From Culex pipiens pallens (taxonomy: Eukaryota; Arthropoda; Insecta; Diptera; Culicidae), in contig NC_068938.1 of assembly GCF_016801865.2 (NCBI RefSeq), positions 46,583,808 through 46,647,807 on the forward strand: a DNA stretch of 64,000 nucleotides, read 5' to 3'. The notes under the pieces were generated by a model. The model was given only the letters and a program-made list of their open reading frames with translations. It searched no databases and was not told the DNA's origin. Numbering within the stretch: position 1 is the first letter of the stretch; each line of letters starts with the position of its first letter. A program made the translations under genes and the position numbers. Shown in pieces: positions 33,991 to 46,640 of this stretch.

Positions 33991-34994
33991 GCGCCGATAT
34001 TGATAAGCATGATTGGGGCCTTTAAGAAACTGCGACGCGAGGAAAGATAGATCCGATTCCGAGTAGCAATTGCGGTTGGGCACTTATGCTAATTTGTCCG
34101 TTAAATTATATGATTTTTGTAATTATTTTAACAATTTTCTATACAACTTCAAGTCACCCCACTAAATAAATATACAATTAGGAATACAAATTATTTTTCC
34201 TTAGAAATTAAGTTATCGACGATTAAGAAACAATTTAAATTGTAACTTTAAATGGCTTACCGATTTCCTAAAGAATTCCGCTACCCTCCTACTATCAACA
34301 GAATCACGGGACCATGATTTAGTTTCATCAGGTTATGACAGCATTTCTACAATAGAGCGCGAAAACGCGAACCCCCGAGGGCAAAACTCGCGCAAATTTA
34401 TGCAAAGTTCAAGGTTTTGGGCACTGCTCGAACGATTAAGGGAGGACGCGTTCCAGCGTGTAAGCTGTGAATTTCTGGCGCAGGATACTTTTGTGATGAA
34501 AGAAGACTCTTAACCATAATTCTAGCCCTCGGTACGCTGAACAGGGCGAGAAGAATTATGAAAATGCGGAATCGTAGAGTCAGGTGTGGTGCTGACACAA
34601 AGGTTCGCGGGTTGAACTTGGGGCTACCGTTTGGGCGTGGAGGTGTTGCTGGGTGGACCGGGACAGACGAGAAGGAATTAAAAGACAAAAAAGGGACGGT
34701 CTGCTGGTTTTGGAGGAGGTCGATGACATAGTATTTTGAAAAGAGGTGCTGATTTAACCCTTTCGTTAATATTGTTGACGATAGGCAAAATTAACTACGA
34801 ATTTTGCGGAAAAATGCGGATTATTCAAAATGGAATTCTATTATCAAATCGTTTGAATAAAAATGGTTTCCAATAGTAGCAGAACAAATCACTAAATTTT
34901 ATTGGTTTTGCGAAAAGTATTCGTCAAATTAACACCAAAGAAGCAACAAAAAATAATAGAAATTCATTGGAACATTTTTCAAAATTACTCCGGA
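33991..34994. other. moderately GC-rich unique DNA, no gene established
   Basis: 34,330-34,720 is unique and GC-richer. A 96-codon minus-strand frame (34,688-34,398) is Pro- and Ser-rich with one hydrophobic stretch, but no splice or codon evidence supports it. Confidence 0.35.
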
Positions 34995-36312
34995 CCCATC
35001 TCGCATCGACCTCACCAATCTGCCTGATATTTTCAGGAGTTGTCTGTACATATAAAACTAGCATCTGGCCAAAATATGAGCACTCTAGGTCAACGGGAAG
35101 TGGGGCAAATCGGGACACAAAGTTTGAAGGTTCAAAAACGTCAAACATCTTAAAAAGGCTATAACTAAGGCAAAATTCAATTTAATTTCAAAATTCAAAA
35201 TGCATCTGAAAGGGCTTAAAAAATGCCACAAAATGCAAGATGAAGCATCCCAATTGGTTAAATCTAAACGGAGTAATTGGCATTTTAGTGAAAAAATGGC
35301 ATAATTTTCAAACTCAAATAAAAAAGTGTTCCATCAAGATATCAACTTGGTTAGACCTGCAGCTTGTAGGAGACATCTGGGACTACCATCTGAGACTGAG
35401 AACGCTATGGGTAAGGCATTTTAACATATTAAATAGACACTTTTACTTTTAGTAAATTTTTTGGTTGTATATTTTTGATCGGAGGACCCCTTAGATCCCA
35501 TTTTCTGGTGAAAATTTTATCATATTCGTGTTCCTGAGACAATTTCACTATAGAAACATGTATAAAAATATTTATTTTCACCCATTTTAACCCTTTAAAA
35601 AATGAAAGTTGAAAAAAATCTTCGATTCACATTTATTGAAAATCAAGCTCGTTTCCAAGGATACTAGATGACACCAGAAAAAAGCAGCTTCTAAATTTTT
35701 TTATCTTTAGTTTTTTAAAGGGTTAAAATGAACGAAAATAAACATTTTTGTGCATGCTTCTATTGTGAAATTGTCTCCGGAACACGAATATGATGAAATT
35801 ATCACCGGAAAATTTGATCTAAGGGGTCTCCCGAGCAAAAATTTACAATAAAAAAAAAACTAAAAGAAAAAGTGTCTATTTAATATGTTAAACTGCCTTA
35901 CCCAAAGCGTTCTCAGTCTCAGATGGTAGTCCCAGATGTCCCCTACAAGCTGCAGGTCGAACCAAGTTGATATCTGGATGGAACACTTTTTTATTTGAGT
36001 TTGAAAATTATGCTATTTTTTCACTAAAATGCCAATAACTTTCTTTAGATTTAACCAATTGGGATGCTCTATCCTGCATTTTGTTGCATTTTTTAAGCCC
36101 TTTCAGATGCATTTTGAATTTTGAAATTAAAATTATCTTTGCCTAAGTAACAGCCTTTTTAAGATGTTTGACGTTTTTGAACCTTCAAACTTTGTGTCAG
36201 GATTTGCCCTACTTCCCGTTGACTCAGAGTGCTCATATTTTGGCCAGATGCTAGTTTTATATGTACAGACAACCCCTGAAAATTTCAGGCAGATTGGTTA
36301 GGTCCAAACGAC
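34995..36312. mobile_element. 1.3-kb palindromic element
   Basis: The left half (34,995-35,640) returns inverted as the right half (35,660-36,312): CACCAATCTGCCTGA-ATTTTCAGG, TGTCTGTACATATAAAACTA, GGCCAAAATATGAGCACTC and GACATCTGGGACTACCATCT all have inverted partners in order. The centre lies near 35,650. No coding capacity. Confidence 0.8.
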
Positions 36313-38478
36313 GTCCCATACAAAGGGGTATGCACTGTTCGTGGACTCGCTCTTAAACATAATCCAGCATTTCATTTTATCATACAAAAGATAATTTTCC
36401 TTAATACACACGGAATGTATGTTAGTAGCATTCATTTCAAATGTCAGCAATTTTTATGTAAATAAATTGAACTTTAATATTTTTTGCACATTCACCGTTT
36501 AGAATTTAATTAAATGGAGATAATTTTCAGGAAATTTGTTTCATTATTTTGAAGTATTATTTAATATTATTTAATCAAGTTATATGACATTGCACACTAA
36601 ATTAATAATAATTAAAATTAATATTCAAGCACTGTTGATAAAGAAAGTTCTTTCGTAACTTGACAGGGTTAAGAAAAGAAAAAAAAAACCAACCCAAAAA
36701 TTCATTTTCCGCGAAAAAACCGTTGACCTCATCATCAGTCCATTCGCGTGAAATTTCGCGCCGTATAGCACTTTTAATTATAAAGTGGGACGATCCGCTC
36801 GAATCTGGAATTCCGCGCGGCCATTGTTCTTGGTGAGTTTGCCAAAAAGAAAGGCCAAATTTTTAATTAGCTCTCCGTAGGGCCACTTTTGCTCCCACTT
36901 GAATTTGTTAAGGTTTATCGCGCGAATGTTTCCTTTGTCAGCACACGGGTTTGAAATTGGCGAGGAATGCTTTTCTTTCACCTGACACAGATTAGTTCTT
37001 TACGGTCTGGTAGGTTAAGTACTGAGTTAAAGTTAGTTTGAAGAACAGGGTGTTAAACTTTTGATTTAATAATGTGTAAAATAAAGCCTCATCAATCAAA
37101 TTTAAAGGAATTGTCATCATATATCAAGGTAAGTAAGCACACAAAAGCTCATGAATTTCACTAATAAAGATGTACCTTTTTTCTATTTTCTCTGTTTTTT
37201 TTTCTTCTTTATTTTTGAATGCGTATTGTTGTGTATCTTATGTTCGATTTCACACTTTTCGTTCGATTTTGCGCTTCCGATCTTAACACGTTTCGCAACA
37301 ATTTTATAACCAGTAAACAATTTCCGTCTCAATCTCAATCTTTTTGTGTCACCTTTTCCTCTCTCAGATTTTCCTAGTTCGATTCTGTCACCATCCCAAT
37401 TTTTTCTTGACAAATGCCGCTGTTCCTTTTTTTCGCTCATATTCGTGTGTGTTAGTGTTTGTTTTGAGTGTGAGTTTTTAGTAAAGGTTTTTTTTTGTTA
37501 ATTCATTTCTTTTTTATTTGTTTTAAGGTTTTCGTTAGTCTTTTTATTTGCATCTTGGTAATAAAAGGAATATCAACAAACAGGTTTCGATTTCTTTTCT
37601 CTCGTGTGTTTGTGTGTATGCTTTTTTTGTTAGCTTGTTCTGCTTCTTTCTTTGTTAATGTTGTTAGTTTTTACTTCAGTCACACGTGATTTTATGCTCG
37701 TTTTTTTTGTTATGACTCACTGGTTGTAAGTTTAAATGTTCTGAATGAGATATTTGCTTCGCGATATTGTTTAAATGCATCGTCTTCAAAATCTTCAAGG
37801 TTGTATCTGAAATATTTCGCCTGTTTTTACCTTCTGTTTTAAGATTAGTTCTTGTTTTTTTTTTGTTATTTCTCAGGTGATTCAGATGAGCTTAAAAACC
37901 GAAAACCGAAATCCATCGAACAGAGTAACGAAAAAACGAGGGGGTTTTGATGACGACCTACCAAATGTTTGGACTAATGTTGTTATTTCGCTATCGAATA
38001 GAATGAGGAGGTGAATCGTGTGGAGAGCTTGATGTTTTGGTTGAATTTTACTAAGATCTAATTTTTACAGGGTTAGTAAAAAGCTTCTTCGCGTTTTGCT
38101 CTTCTGGCGGAGCAGTCTTTGAGTCTTAATTAGTTGCAGGTTAACACGGGGTTTTCTGATTTCAACTTAGGTGGGTTTATTGAACGTAAACTTGTGCAAC
38201 ATCGGATGCGATTCTTAACTGGAATGATTGATTTGTTTTGCTTTTGTTTCGTGAGAAGAGATTTGAATTCGATCGGTATAATATTTGTGCGTTTTGAGGA
38301 TTGCTGTTTTTAATTCATGGTTTTCCTCGCAAAGGTTTTTCTTTAATGATTTTGATGATGGATGTTTTCTTCTAAATTTACTATTTTTGAATCATATTTA
38401 ATGTATCATTGCTGTTTCGTTCTTTAATCGCAGTCGTCAGTTTGTAAAAAGTCATTTGTATCAACTTTTAGTTTGACT
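36313..38478. other. unique DNA, partly strand-asymmetric and 3'-UTR-like
   Basis: 36,690-37,000 is GC-richer and unique. 37,180-38,450 is rich in T with G on the plus strand (TGTGTGTTTGTGTG, long T runs), the same texture as 41,900-46,250, so it may be a distal part of the HR3 3' UTR. No protein-coding frame recognised. Confidence 0.3.
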
Positions 38479-38480
38479 TA

Positions 38481-38708
38481 CACAGAAAAAAAAAGTTGAA
38501 TTTTGGAATGTTGAAAATTTGGTAGGTTGAATATTACCTCTTTTTTTGAGTAATATTACATAAAAAATGTGTAAAAATGTGAACCTGATGAATATTCATC
38601 AAAAACTGATGAAAATTCATCATTTTCTGGGGTAAAATTAATCATTTTTTTAGCCACAAAATCTGTCACCATTTCCTGATGAATATTACCATCATTTTTT
38701 TTTCTGTG
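38481..38708. mobile_element. TA-flanked miniature element (CACAGAAAAAAA termini)
   Basis: Starts CACAGAAAAAAAAA and ends TTTTTTTTTCTGTG, with TA on each side (38,479 and 38,709). The interior has repeated TGATGAATATTCATCA-type palindromes. Size and TA flanks fit a Tc1/mariner-type MITE. Confidence 0.7.
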
Positions 38709-38979
38709 TAGTTTAAAAAATCATTATTTTAACAAGACATCTGATAACTTTGTGACACAAAAAGGTGAAAAAGCCATTCAGAAATAAAATTGTTCAATTA
38801 TTATTATTTTCCTAAACCAGTCCAGTCACTGAGATCAACACTTTATCTGAGAATTCATTATATATCTCGCAAAAGAAAGTGTAGAAATTTGATTTATCTT
38901 TAAAAGAAAAATGAGACGCGGAGAACCACAACTAAGAAAAATCTCCTGATATCTTACAAACATCAATGAGTGATTAAAT

Positions 38980-39880
38980 GGATCAAATAATTCTATTTAA
39001 GCCATTTTGAAATATTAGTCGTGATTAAAAAAATCTCAAAAAATCCAGCGGTTGAACATTTTACATGGGTTTTAGTTATTAACATTAAAAATCGGATCAA
39101 TATTTTATTTTAGGCATATTTTGGATTTCTATGATTATTTTACATAGAAACCCAAAATATGATCAAATCAAATGTTAGTTTGACACATTGGTTAATTTTC
39201 TGAGGACAGATTGCGAGATAAAATGTTGGTTTCTTTGATAAAGTTGCTTAGATTAGCAATAGCAACCCCAATAACTTTCTAGAAGACAAAAAATCTCAAA
39301 AATATTCCAATTTTCAAAGTCACCCTAATTGTGAACTACCATAATTTTCAACCAAGCCAACTGTGGCCCCTATCCAAAATTTCTTCTGAAAATTTGGTGC
39401 TCCAAAACATCATCATTTTCCGGAAAATCCATTTTCAATTTAATTTTGCGATCTGGACCACTGTGCAATGTCCAAAAATGAAAATCAACGATAATTTTAT
39501 CAGCTTTTTAAATATATTTTTTCAGAGATAAACATGGATGGGCATTATTAAAAAAAAACATTTTCTTTAAATTTTATCCTCAAAATGGCTTAAAATGAAT
39601 TTGAACAGTGCATTTACTCAAAAATTTACAAAAATACTTTTTGATTGCAAATTCTTCTTTACATCCAAAAATGATTTTTGGATTTTTGTCGGGGAAATTT
39701 TCAATACTTTTCATGGAAAATGGAAAAAACATCCGTCATGATCTGTAGCTAAAACTTGGCACTTTTTGTCCACTAAAACATATAAAAAAATTAACAAAAT
39801 CAAAAGGGGCAACATTTGTCACAATCGATTTTTTTGTGATAAAAAGTTGTTTGAAAAAATATCGAAAATCTTCATCTATT
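38980..39880. repeat. half copy of the 17,780 palindrome family
   Basis: Begins at the family's central motif (GAAATATTAGTCGTGAT, about 39,010) and runs into arm sequence (TTTTTGATTGCAAATTC at 39,637; CTAAAACATATAAAAAAATT at 39,773). A foreign repeat block (39,200-39,480) interrupts it. The opposite half is missing. Confidence 0.5.
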
Positions 39881-39916
39881 CAGAAAAAATGCGATTCATA
39901 AAAAATGCATACACTT

Positions 39917-40263
39917 TCCAGACTCGATTATCTGAAGTCCTCGGAAAAATTTCACACCGGGTAAACGAATCACGAAAAAAAAATTTCCGTTGTCCTATTT
40001 TTTATTGCTGAGCTTAAGTATGACCACCAAACTACTCTAACGTTATTTAGAATATTTAAATCCAAAATGGCGGCGATAAAATATAGAAAAAATGCATTTT
40101 GTTATTTTTAAGGCAATCAACTATTCAAATTTGACTGAAATGGAGTCGCAGAATTCGATTTTGATGTTAAAAGTAAGAAAATAAAAAAAATCCGAAATTC
40201 GATTATCCGAAGTCCTATAAAAACCTTCGGATAATAGAACTTCGGATAATCTAGTCTGGACTG
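39917..40263. mobile_element. pogo-like miniature element
   Basis: Inverted ends TCCAGACTCGATTATC-GAAG (about 39,917) and CTTCGGATAATCTAGTCTGG (about 40,240-40,260) resemble pogo/Tigger termini. A single end of the same family is at 28,570-28,625. No transposase. Confidence 0.5.
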
Positions 40264-40280
40264 TTTCCCAAAAAGTTATA

Positions 40281-40481
40281 TACACGGATAGAAATCCTCT
40301 GAGCAAATCGGTTAACTCTATGTTGTCGAATTTTTGAACATCGAAATGTTTCCTAAATTTTTTTTTATTTTACAGCAAAAGTTTTTTAGAATCGACAACA
40401 CTGTTGTTCAAAATCGGAAAAAATTTAAAAAAACTACAGCATAGAGTAACTGGATTAGCTTAAAGGATTTTTATCCGTGTA
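40281..40481. mobile_element. MITE with TACACGGATAGAAAT termini, copy 1
   Basis: Ends TACACGGATAGAAATCC and its inverse TTTTTATCCGTGTA. The subterminal GGTTAACTCTATG and inverted CATAGAGTAAC also pair. About 200 bp. A second copy of the same family starts 90 bp to the right. Confidence 0.75.
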
Positions 40482-40571
40482 CTATTTTTGGATAAATTAA
40501 TTTTTATCATACATGCTCGATTTTACCAAATTATCCCCCTTTTTCATTTTGTATATGGATTAGTTTATATG

Positions 40572-40808
40572 TACACGGATAGAAATACTGTAAGCAAATC
40601 CGGTAACTCTATGTTCTTGAATTTGTACACATTGAAATGTTTCCAAAATCGTCAACATTTGTTTCGATTTTGGAAACAATTTTGTTTATTTTCAAAACAT
40701 TTACAGTGAAATCGAAAAAAAGTTCACGATTTTAGAATCATTACAATGTTAACAAATTCAAAAACATAGAGAGTTACCGGATTTGCTAACAGGATTTCTA
40801 TCCGTGTA
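40572..40808. mobile_element. MITE with TACACGGATAGAAAT termini, copy 2
   Basis: Termini TACACGGATAGAAAT and ATTTCTATCCGTGTA, with inner AAATCCGGTAACTCTATG and its inverse near 40,765-40,785. Same orientation class as the copy at 40,281; the inner sequences differ by substitutions and indels. Confidence 0.75.
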
Positions 40809-40849
40809 ATAGTGCTATTTTTTACACTGTTTTGACCAAGTTATATTTT

Positions 40850-41640
40850 TTTAAACATTTTTGAAAAAAAAAATCAAAGTGCACTCGAAAAAAAAAACCA
40901 ATGATTATATTGCACTCCTTAAGTACTTTAGTAAAAATTTGACTAAGTTCACCGTTTTTGAGTTACGATAATATTTAATTATTTTTCTCAAATATCTTTA
41001 TACTGAATCCATCCTCGTTTTTCTCTGTAAAAATATCTATGTTTGTTGAGAATGTTCTCTTTTTCAAATTACATATTTCTGATCCGATCTATGGTTGCTG
41101 AGAAAATATGGAAATTATGAAAAAAAAAAACAGTTTTTCTGAGCCCATATCATTCAACCGTGATATCATACTCTGTGGTGATATCTTGGAAATTATTGAC
41201 ACAATTTTCAATGTCAAAAATAATTTAATAGAGAAAAAATCATATCATTAAAATCACGACTTGCACTTCAAATAGATACGAGGGATTACGATTTAAGGAA
41301 GGATTGATTTAATTTAAAGTTACTCCAACAAATTTTTAAATATTTTAGTTGGAATTGCGTACTACAAGAAGAATATAACTGGACATTACTAGTTTCCTTT
41401 TTTGAATAAAAAAAAACAAAAAAAAAATCGGAAATTTTGGAAAATACGTGTTTTATAAATTATTGATTTGTTTTAAAAAGTTTTTAAAATTTACATTTTT
41501 GAAGAGTATTACTTTCATCCTGTACAAATTCAATACTTATAACTTTGCCAAAGACACCAAATCAATCAGAAATTGTTTTAATATTTACTTACCATTTTTA
41601 TATGGACAGCCCCCAAATTTGTATAGAGACTTGTAAAAAC
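40850..41640. repeat. eroded fragments of the 17,780 palindrome family
   Basis: CACTCCTTAAGTACTTTAGT, AAATCACGACTTGCACTTCA and the end block AACTTTGCCAAAGACACCAA followed by a GACAGC-CCCAAATTTGTAT string are recognisable pieces of the family arm in order. Strongly diverged. Confidence 0.5.
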
Positions 41641-41899
41641 AAACCAACTTTAAATTGTTTTCTGTTGATTCTGTTTTTACTGAAGTTTTACTAATTCAAG
41701 TTTTTACTTCCTTGATTTTTCGGACCGATTTTGAAGGGAGATTTAAACTTCGAAAAAATAATTGCAACGGCCTTACACAAGAAACTTCAAAATGGCGACT
41801 GCGATAAGAGATTTCAATAACCCAGAGAATTTGTTAGTTTAGCAAAAAAAAAAAAAAAAAATCAAAAATTTACAGATCAAATACCGTATACCGAGTGAA

Positions 41900-44800
41900 A
41901 CATGCGATTAATGAAGGATCGAACAGTTAACAACTAATTAAAACCCATTTGTTTGTTTTAGTAACGTTAGTCTTGAACATGCAAATTCCACCCTTTCCCC
42001 AATTCTTTTCTTGGGTTTGTGTGTGTTAGTACGCGCATCCGCATGTAAATTTGCACTAATTTCGTTAAAACCGAAATCTACTCAAATTGTTAGTCGACTT
42101 TTTCCTTCTTCTTTTGCTTCATTTGGGTAGTTTGTTAGCGTTGTAAATTTTTTCTAGTGCGAGAGAGAGATAGTGTTTTGTAGGTGAGTGAGTGAACGGA
42201 AAAACGAGAAACAAATGTCACCTTTTCATCAACTAAGTTTTGCTTTTTACTTTATTCAACAGTGTGAGTGTGTTTTTCTTGTCTTTTGTGTTATGCATAT
42301 TGATTTACCTACAGTACAGAGAGTTAATGAATCGAAAAAGATTTATGTACTCGCGTATGTGTATAATAGTTGGCGCCTTTTTGTTTTGCCTTGTTTTATC
42401 TAAGTGTTATATCCTCGTTAGAAAAGATACATAACTACAATTAAAAGTCTATTCTTTTGTAGAAAAAGAGCGAAAAATAATAAAAGAAACAACAATAATA
42501 TGGATTAATCAGTTTATTAATCTTTCAATATAGATTTTTATGTATAATAGATTATAATATTCAGTGAAACTTAAAACCTACCCGAATTTCGCTATTTTCT
42601 TTATACTTTTTTGTTGTGTTAATTTCGCAAGAATTGCTTGCCTGCGACTCTCGTGAAATTCATACAAGATGCGTGTGTGTCTGTGTCTGTCTCCTTCTCT
42701 CTTTTGCGTTTTATTTATAGAGTTTTTTTGCTTACTTTTTGTTTTTGTTTTAAATTAATTTAAATTATATAAGATTTTCTTCTTGTTTTCCTCAGATACT
42801 ATCCTCAGCTTAAAATTATTGTGTTATATTTATGTATAGAATTTAGATAACTATCCTTACATTACCGTAATGACGAATTTTACTCCTTTGAATTTATGAT
42901 TAGAAAAAAATCAACTATTTCTAAGTGTTGCTCCTCTCTGCTTCTGCATTTTGTTTCGTCTGCTTCTTCTTTTCACTGTATGTCGCTCTGCTCGTGTCTG
43001 CGTGTGTTCGTGAGAGAGTGTTTGCTTGTGAGAACTTTGCTTTCACCACACGTTTTTTTTATCAGTAATTGTTGTTGTTGTTGTTTTGTGTTTACTTTTC
43101 TCTTTCTTTTTGTTGTTTGTTTTGTTTTTAAATATAATTTTATATTGTATATTATGTAATATATATCATTTAAGGCAATTAATTCTTACATTCATGAAAA
43201 GAAGACACGGAAGGACAGGACCAGCAGCCGGGACTCGTGGCAGTCGAATTTGCGATGCGAAAAAGAGATGTTTACCAGTCCGTTTGTTTGCGTTTTTTGT
43301 TTGTTTGTTTGTTTGATGTTACTCTGTGTGCATTAGTTTTGCTTCTTGTTTTCATGCGTTTTTTTAGTCCAGTCCACCCAACTGCTGGTTCGTCGCCCGC
43401 TCTAATATATATTCGATTTACGTTTCAACATATGTGTGTCTGTGTGTGTGTGTTTTTTGTTTTACTTTCTTTGTGTTTAATATTTTACTATTACAGTTGT
43501 CTGATTTCCTTCGTCTGTGTGTTTGTCTCTCTTTCTTTCCGTGTGTGTTTTGTGGTTTAATTAAACTTTCTCTTGTAATTGTTTTAGTTATTTTGTTTTG
43601 TTTTAAATATATATAATTTTATCATTCTTTTATATATATAGAAGCACCCATACATTTATAAGTTCTCATTTTTCAAGCCGCAGCCGAAAAACTGCAAACT
43701 GTGTAACTTTTCCCATCTCTTTTCGTCGATCCTATTCCAACCTCCTTCCTCCTCTCCAGTGTCCTGTCTTGAGTGAGTGTGTGTCTGTTTGTGTGGAAGT
43801 GTGTGATTTATTCTCCCTCTCCCTCTCTCTCTCTAACAAGCCCGCTTCCTTTGCCTATACTTTGATTTCCTAAATTGTTCTATCAACTAAAAAAACACCT
43901 TTTCCGTTTCCTAGCAGTAAATCAGTGCGCGCGCCTCTCTCTTTCTGCGTTTCTCTCTCTCTTTCTCTTTTTTTTTCTGCCGTTCGTCCCGTCTACTTGT
44001 CCTGCGTGAGAAGGTTTCGAGTTTGCCGATTTGTTGTTGGAATCTCTCGGTGAGCGCGACGACGTTTCCTCTCTTCGACAAAATCGCTCTCTCGCGAGAG
44101 AGAGCGCAGGCTTGTCGGAGAGTTGTTCGCTGCCGCTCTATCCGAGATTATCAGCAACAACTCAGGAAACTCAAGTTTTACCCGTCAAGCAGGGATGCCA
44201 CATTTGAAGATTTTCGAGCACAGGCTCAATGCTCAAACATATTGTTTTGCCATGTTATTCGATAATTTTTAATTAAATTAATTATTCACAAAAAAGATAA
44301 CAATGTTTTGCTTCTTTTGCCAAAAACAGATTTTAAAAATATTATTTTGCCATCAAGTTAAACTCATTTGCGTTTTTGTGATGTGCCCGAAAATCTGCAA
44401 AATCTGGCATGCCTGCCGTCAAGTCTTTCGTTCGCGTCCGTTTGTGTGAGAATTTTGCTGTTTCTTTTTTTTGGTGTCGCTCGCTTGCTTTTTCGCCAAA
44501 AATTTAGAAAAAAAACCTAACTCTAAATTCAGTACGATTTTTCTTTTTTGTTTTTGCCTTACAAACATCTATGGAGGGGTCTTTTTGTTCTAATTTTATA
44601 ATTATCAGTTTTTTTTTCTGCTTCCGTATTCGCTCATCGAAAGAGTTTAAATTTTTCTTCTAAGTCGGAGTGAAAAATGTAGAGTTTTTTTTTGTGTGAA
44701 GAAGAGAAAGAGATAGAGAGATATTCTCAATTGGTTAAACTGTGTTTTTCGTCTAAAAATTAATTTTTGATTTTCAGTGGTAAAGTCTTTTTTGCGGGGG

Positions 44801-46267
44801 GTTAAAACACTAACAAGAACGGGAGGGTCAACTTAAACTTTGCTTTAAAAAAAACTGGAGAACGTTCGGTAACTGGTACAGAATTTAACTGGTTGGGGCT
44901 GGAAATGTTTTAAAATTTTTTAGTTTAATTTTGTATACTTTTTACCCAATTTTCACCATCCAATCGATACGCGGGAGACGCGTGTGTTTGACTGTGAGAG
45001 TTTCTAATATTTGAGTGTTTGTGTGTGTCTAAGGCAAACGGAGCTCTAAATGGCCAATTGGACTGAATTTCCGCATCCGTCACGTGTTCGTCATTTCGTG
45101 TCACGCGCGTTTAAGTCTTTGATTTCCTTTCGTTTTAGTATTTTTTTGTTTGTTTATTTTTTTCCATTTTCTAATACTGCTTCGAACTCTTCCACAACTT
45201 TGCGTTTTTGCTTCTCTCAAGTTCGAAAAATCTTTGCTTTAAACTAAAAATTAAAATCCGAAAACGAATGTTTGTTTCTCTTTTCGCAAAAAGGGCGCTT
45301 TCGCCTTAAACTGGAGACAAAATACAACTAGTACGGAGGCGCCGCGCGCGACGCGCGTCGCCATCTTGTTTCTTTTGTTTTACTTTCCCAACAAAAATGG
45401 AAAATTTTCCTACCCTAAAAAGAGAAAAACAAAAACGAAACCAACAGAACGATTTAGAGAGAGATTCTACCTTTTGCATTTCGCGTGTGTGTGTGTTTTG
45501 CCATCCGTCTCTGTTTTGAAACCTCACAACTGTTTTTGTTTACCTTTTTACTTTATTTTTTTTCTTCTGTTTAATATTAGCCTTTGCGTTAACATCAAGA
45601 ACCAATCGAGATCGCTCGCAAAAAAGCGATCGGGAACAAAATTTTGTACGTTTGCCGCGTTCAAAAAAATAAATAAAATTTGTAAAAAAGAAACGAAACA
45701 AAAACAAGTGAAACAAAAAACTAAAAAACAACCGCGAAAGTGAACGAAACCGCTGTTCCGTGTTTGTTTGTGTTTGGGTGTCTGTATGTGTTTGTGTGTG
45801 GGTTAGGCTAATTTCTAAACTTAACACGCTAGTATGTATAAATTTGACCTACAAATTACTTCATTCTTTTCTTTTCCTTTCACTTTTTTTAAAATAAAAA
45901 ATCGCTCAAGAAGACAATAAAGGGGGAAAACAAAAAAGAGTTATAAATTAAAACTTTTAAAATAATATAACAATCATTAAATTCATTTACATCAACAATT
46001 ACTATCGCGTTCTCTTCCCTCATCCTTCCTTCCTCCTTCCTACATCATCGCTCTCAGAGTGTATGTGTGTGTGTGTGTTCTTTTTGTTTGTTTGTGTGTC
46101 ACTTAACCTACAACCGCGCCTCTCCCCATCGCAAACAATCGCGCGAACAAATCGACGTTCACATTTGTCTCAGTGCACGCGACCACTTGGCAACGCCTGC
46201 TCAGCAACCTGCCAACTGGAGAACAGCAAACGCTTCGCGTTCGGTTGCATAACGTTAGGCGTTTGCT
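41900..46267 (-). other. Hr3: candidate long 3' UTR of HR3
   Basis: From the HR3 terminal exon leftward, the minus strand is A/C-rich with CA-repeats and GA-tracts (seen on plus as T runs, TGTGTG and CTCTCT), quite unlike the symmetric A/T of intergenic DNA here. Strand-biased, repeat-poor composition of this kind fits a long 3' UTR. Many candidate AATAAA signals (TTTATT on plus) exist, so I do not choose an end. A hAT-like MITE is inserted at 44,190-44,415. Confidence 0.4.
44190..44415. mobile_element. hAT-like MITE, 226 bp, exact 8-bp duplication
   Basis: Termini CAGGGATGCCA and TGGCATGCCTG with paired inner sequence (GATTTTCGAGCAC and GTGCCCGAAAATC). The octamer CCGTCAAG flanks it at 44,182-44,189 and 44,416-44,423 exactly. 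Recent insertion into the presumed HR3 3' UTR. Confidence 0.88.
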
Positions 46268-46270
46268 TTA

Positions 46271-46516
46271 CTTTGGTGCCGCCGACTGGGTGATGACTTC
46301 GCCGTCCTGCTGGATGATGATTATGAACGTATTTTGCTGTTGCTGCTGCTGGTCCGCCATCGGGGCCACCTTCCGATCGGGGCCGTCCAAGTATTGCTCT
46401 TGTTGTTGTTGATTCGGTTGCTGATGATGGTACTGCTTGTCCGGGTTGTTGTTGTGGGGTGAGGGTGGCGACGGTGACGACGACTCGTGCTGCTGCTGCT
46501 GCTCCTGGTGATCCTG
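46271..46516 (-). other. Hr3: 82-codon in-frame extension after the HR3 stop, readthrough candidate
   Basis: Directly after the UAA (46,519-46,517) the HR3 frame stays open to a second UAA at 46,270-46,268. The 82 codons favour G or C in third position like the exons. The peptide starts QDHQEQQQQHESSS, is Gln-, Asn- and Pro-rich, and ends with a non-repetitive block (TFIIIIQQDGEVITQ). The base after the stop is C, the context favoured for readthrough in Diptera, though UGA-C is the leakiest form. Alternatives are chance openness in CAG-rich 3' UTR or an unseen splice that skips the stop. Confidence 0.45.
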
Positions 46517-46640
46517 TTATGTCATCAGGTCCTGCTGCGAGTCGATCGAGAAGAGCTCCTTGTACAGCGCCGGGAACACGTGATGCGGGTGATCGAGCTT
46601 GAACTTTTGGAGCGCCTCCATGTGCATGATGGAGAGCTCG
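46517..46640 (-). CDS. Hr3: HR3 terminal coding exon (AF-2 helix and stop)
   Basis: The acceptor CCCACAG precedes base 46,640. One base completes an Arg codon and 40 residues follow, then UAA (46,519-46,517). The AF-2 core LYKELF recruits coactivators. The end FSIDSQQDLMT closely resembles the fly protein's C-terminus, so the stop position looks ancestral. Confidence 0.95.

Noticed and set aside
34398..34688. 96-codon minus-strand frame with a hydrophobic stretch
   Set aside because: No start context, splice or codon evidence; likely chance in GC-richer DNA.
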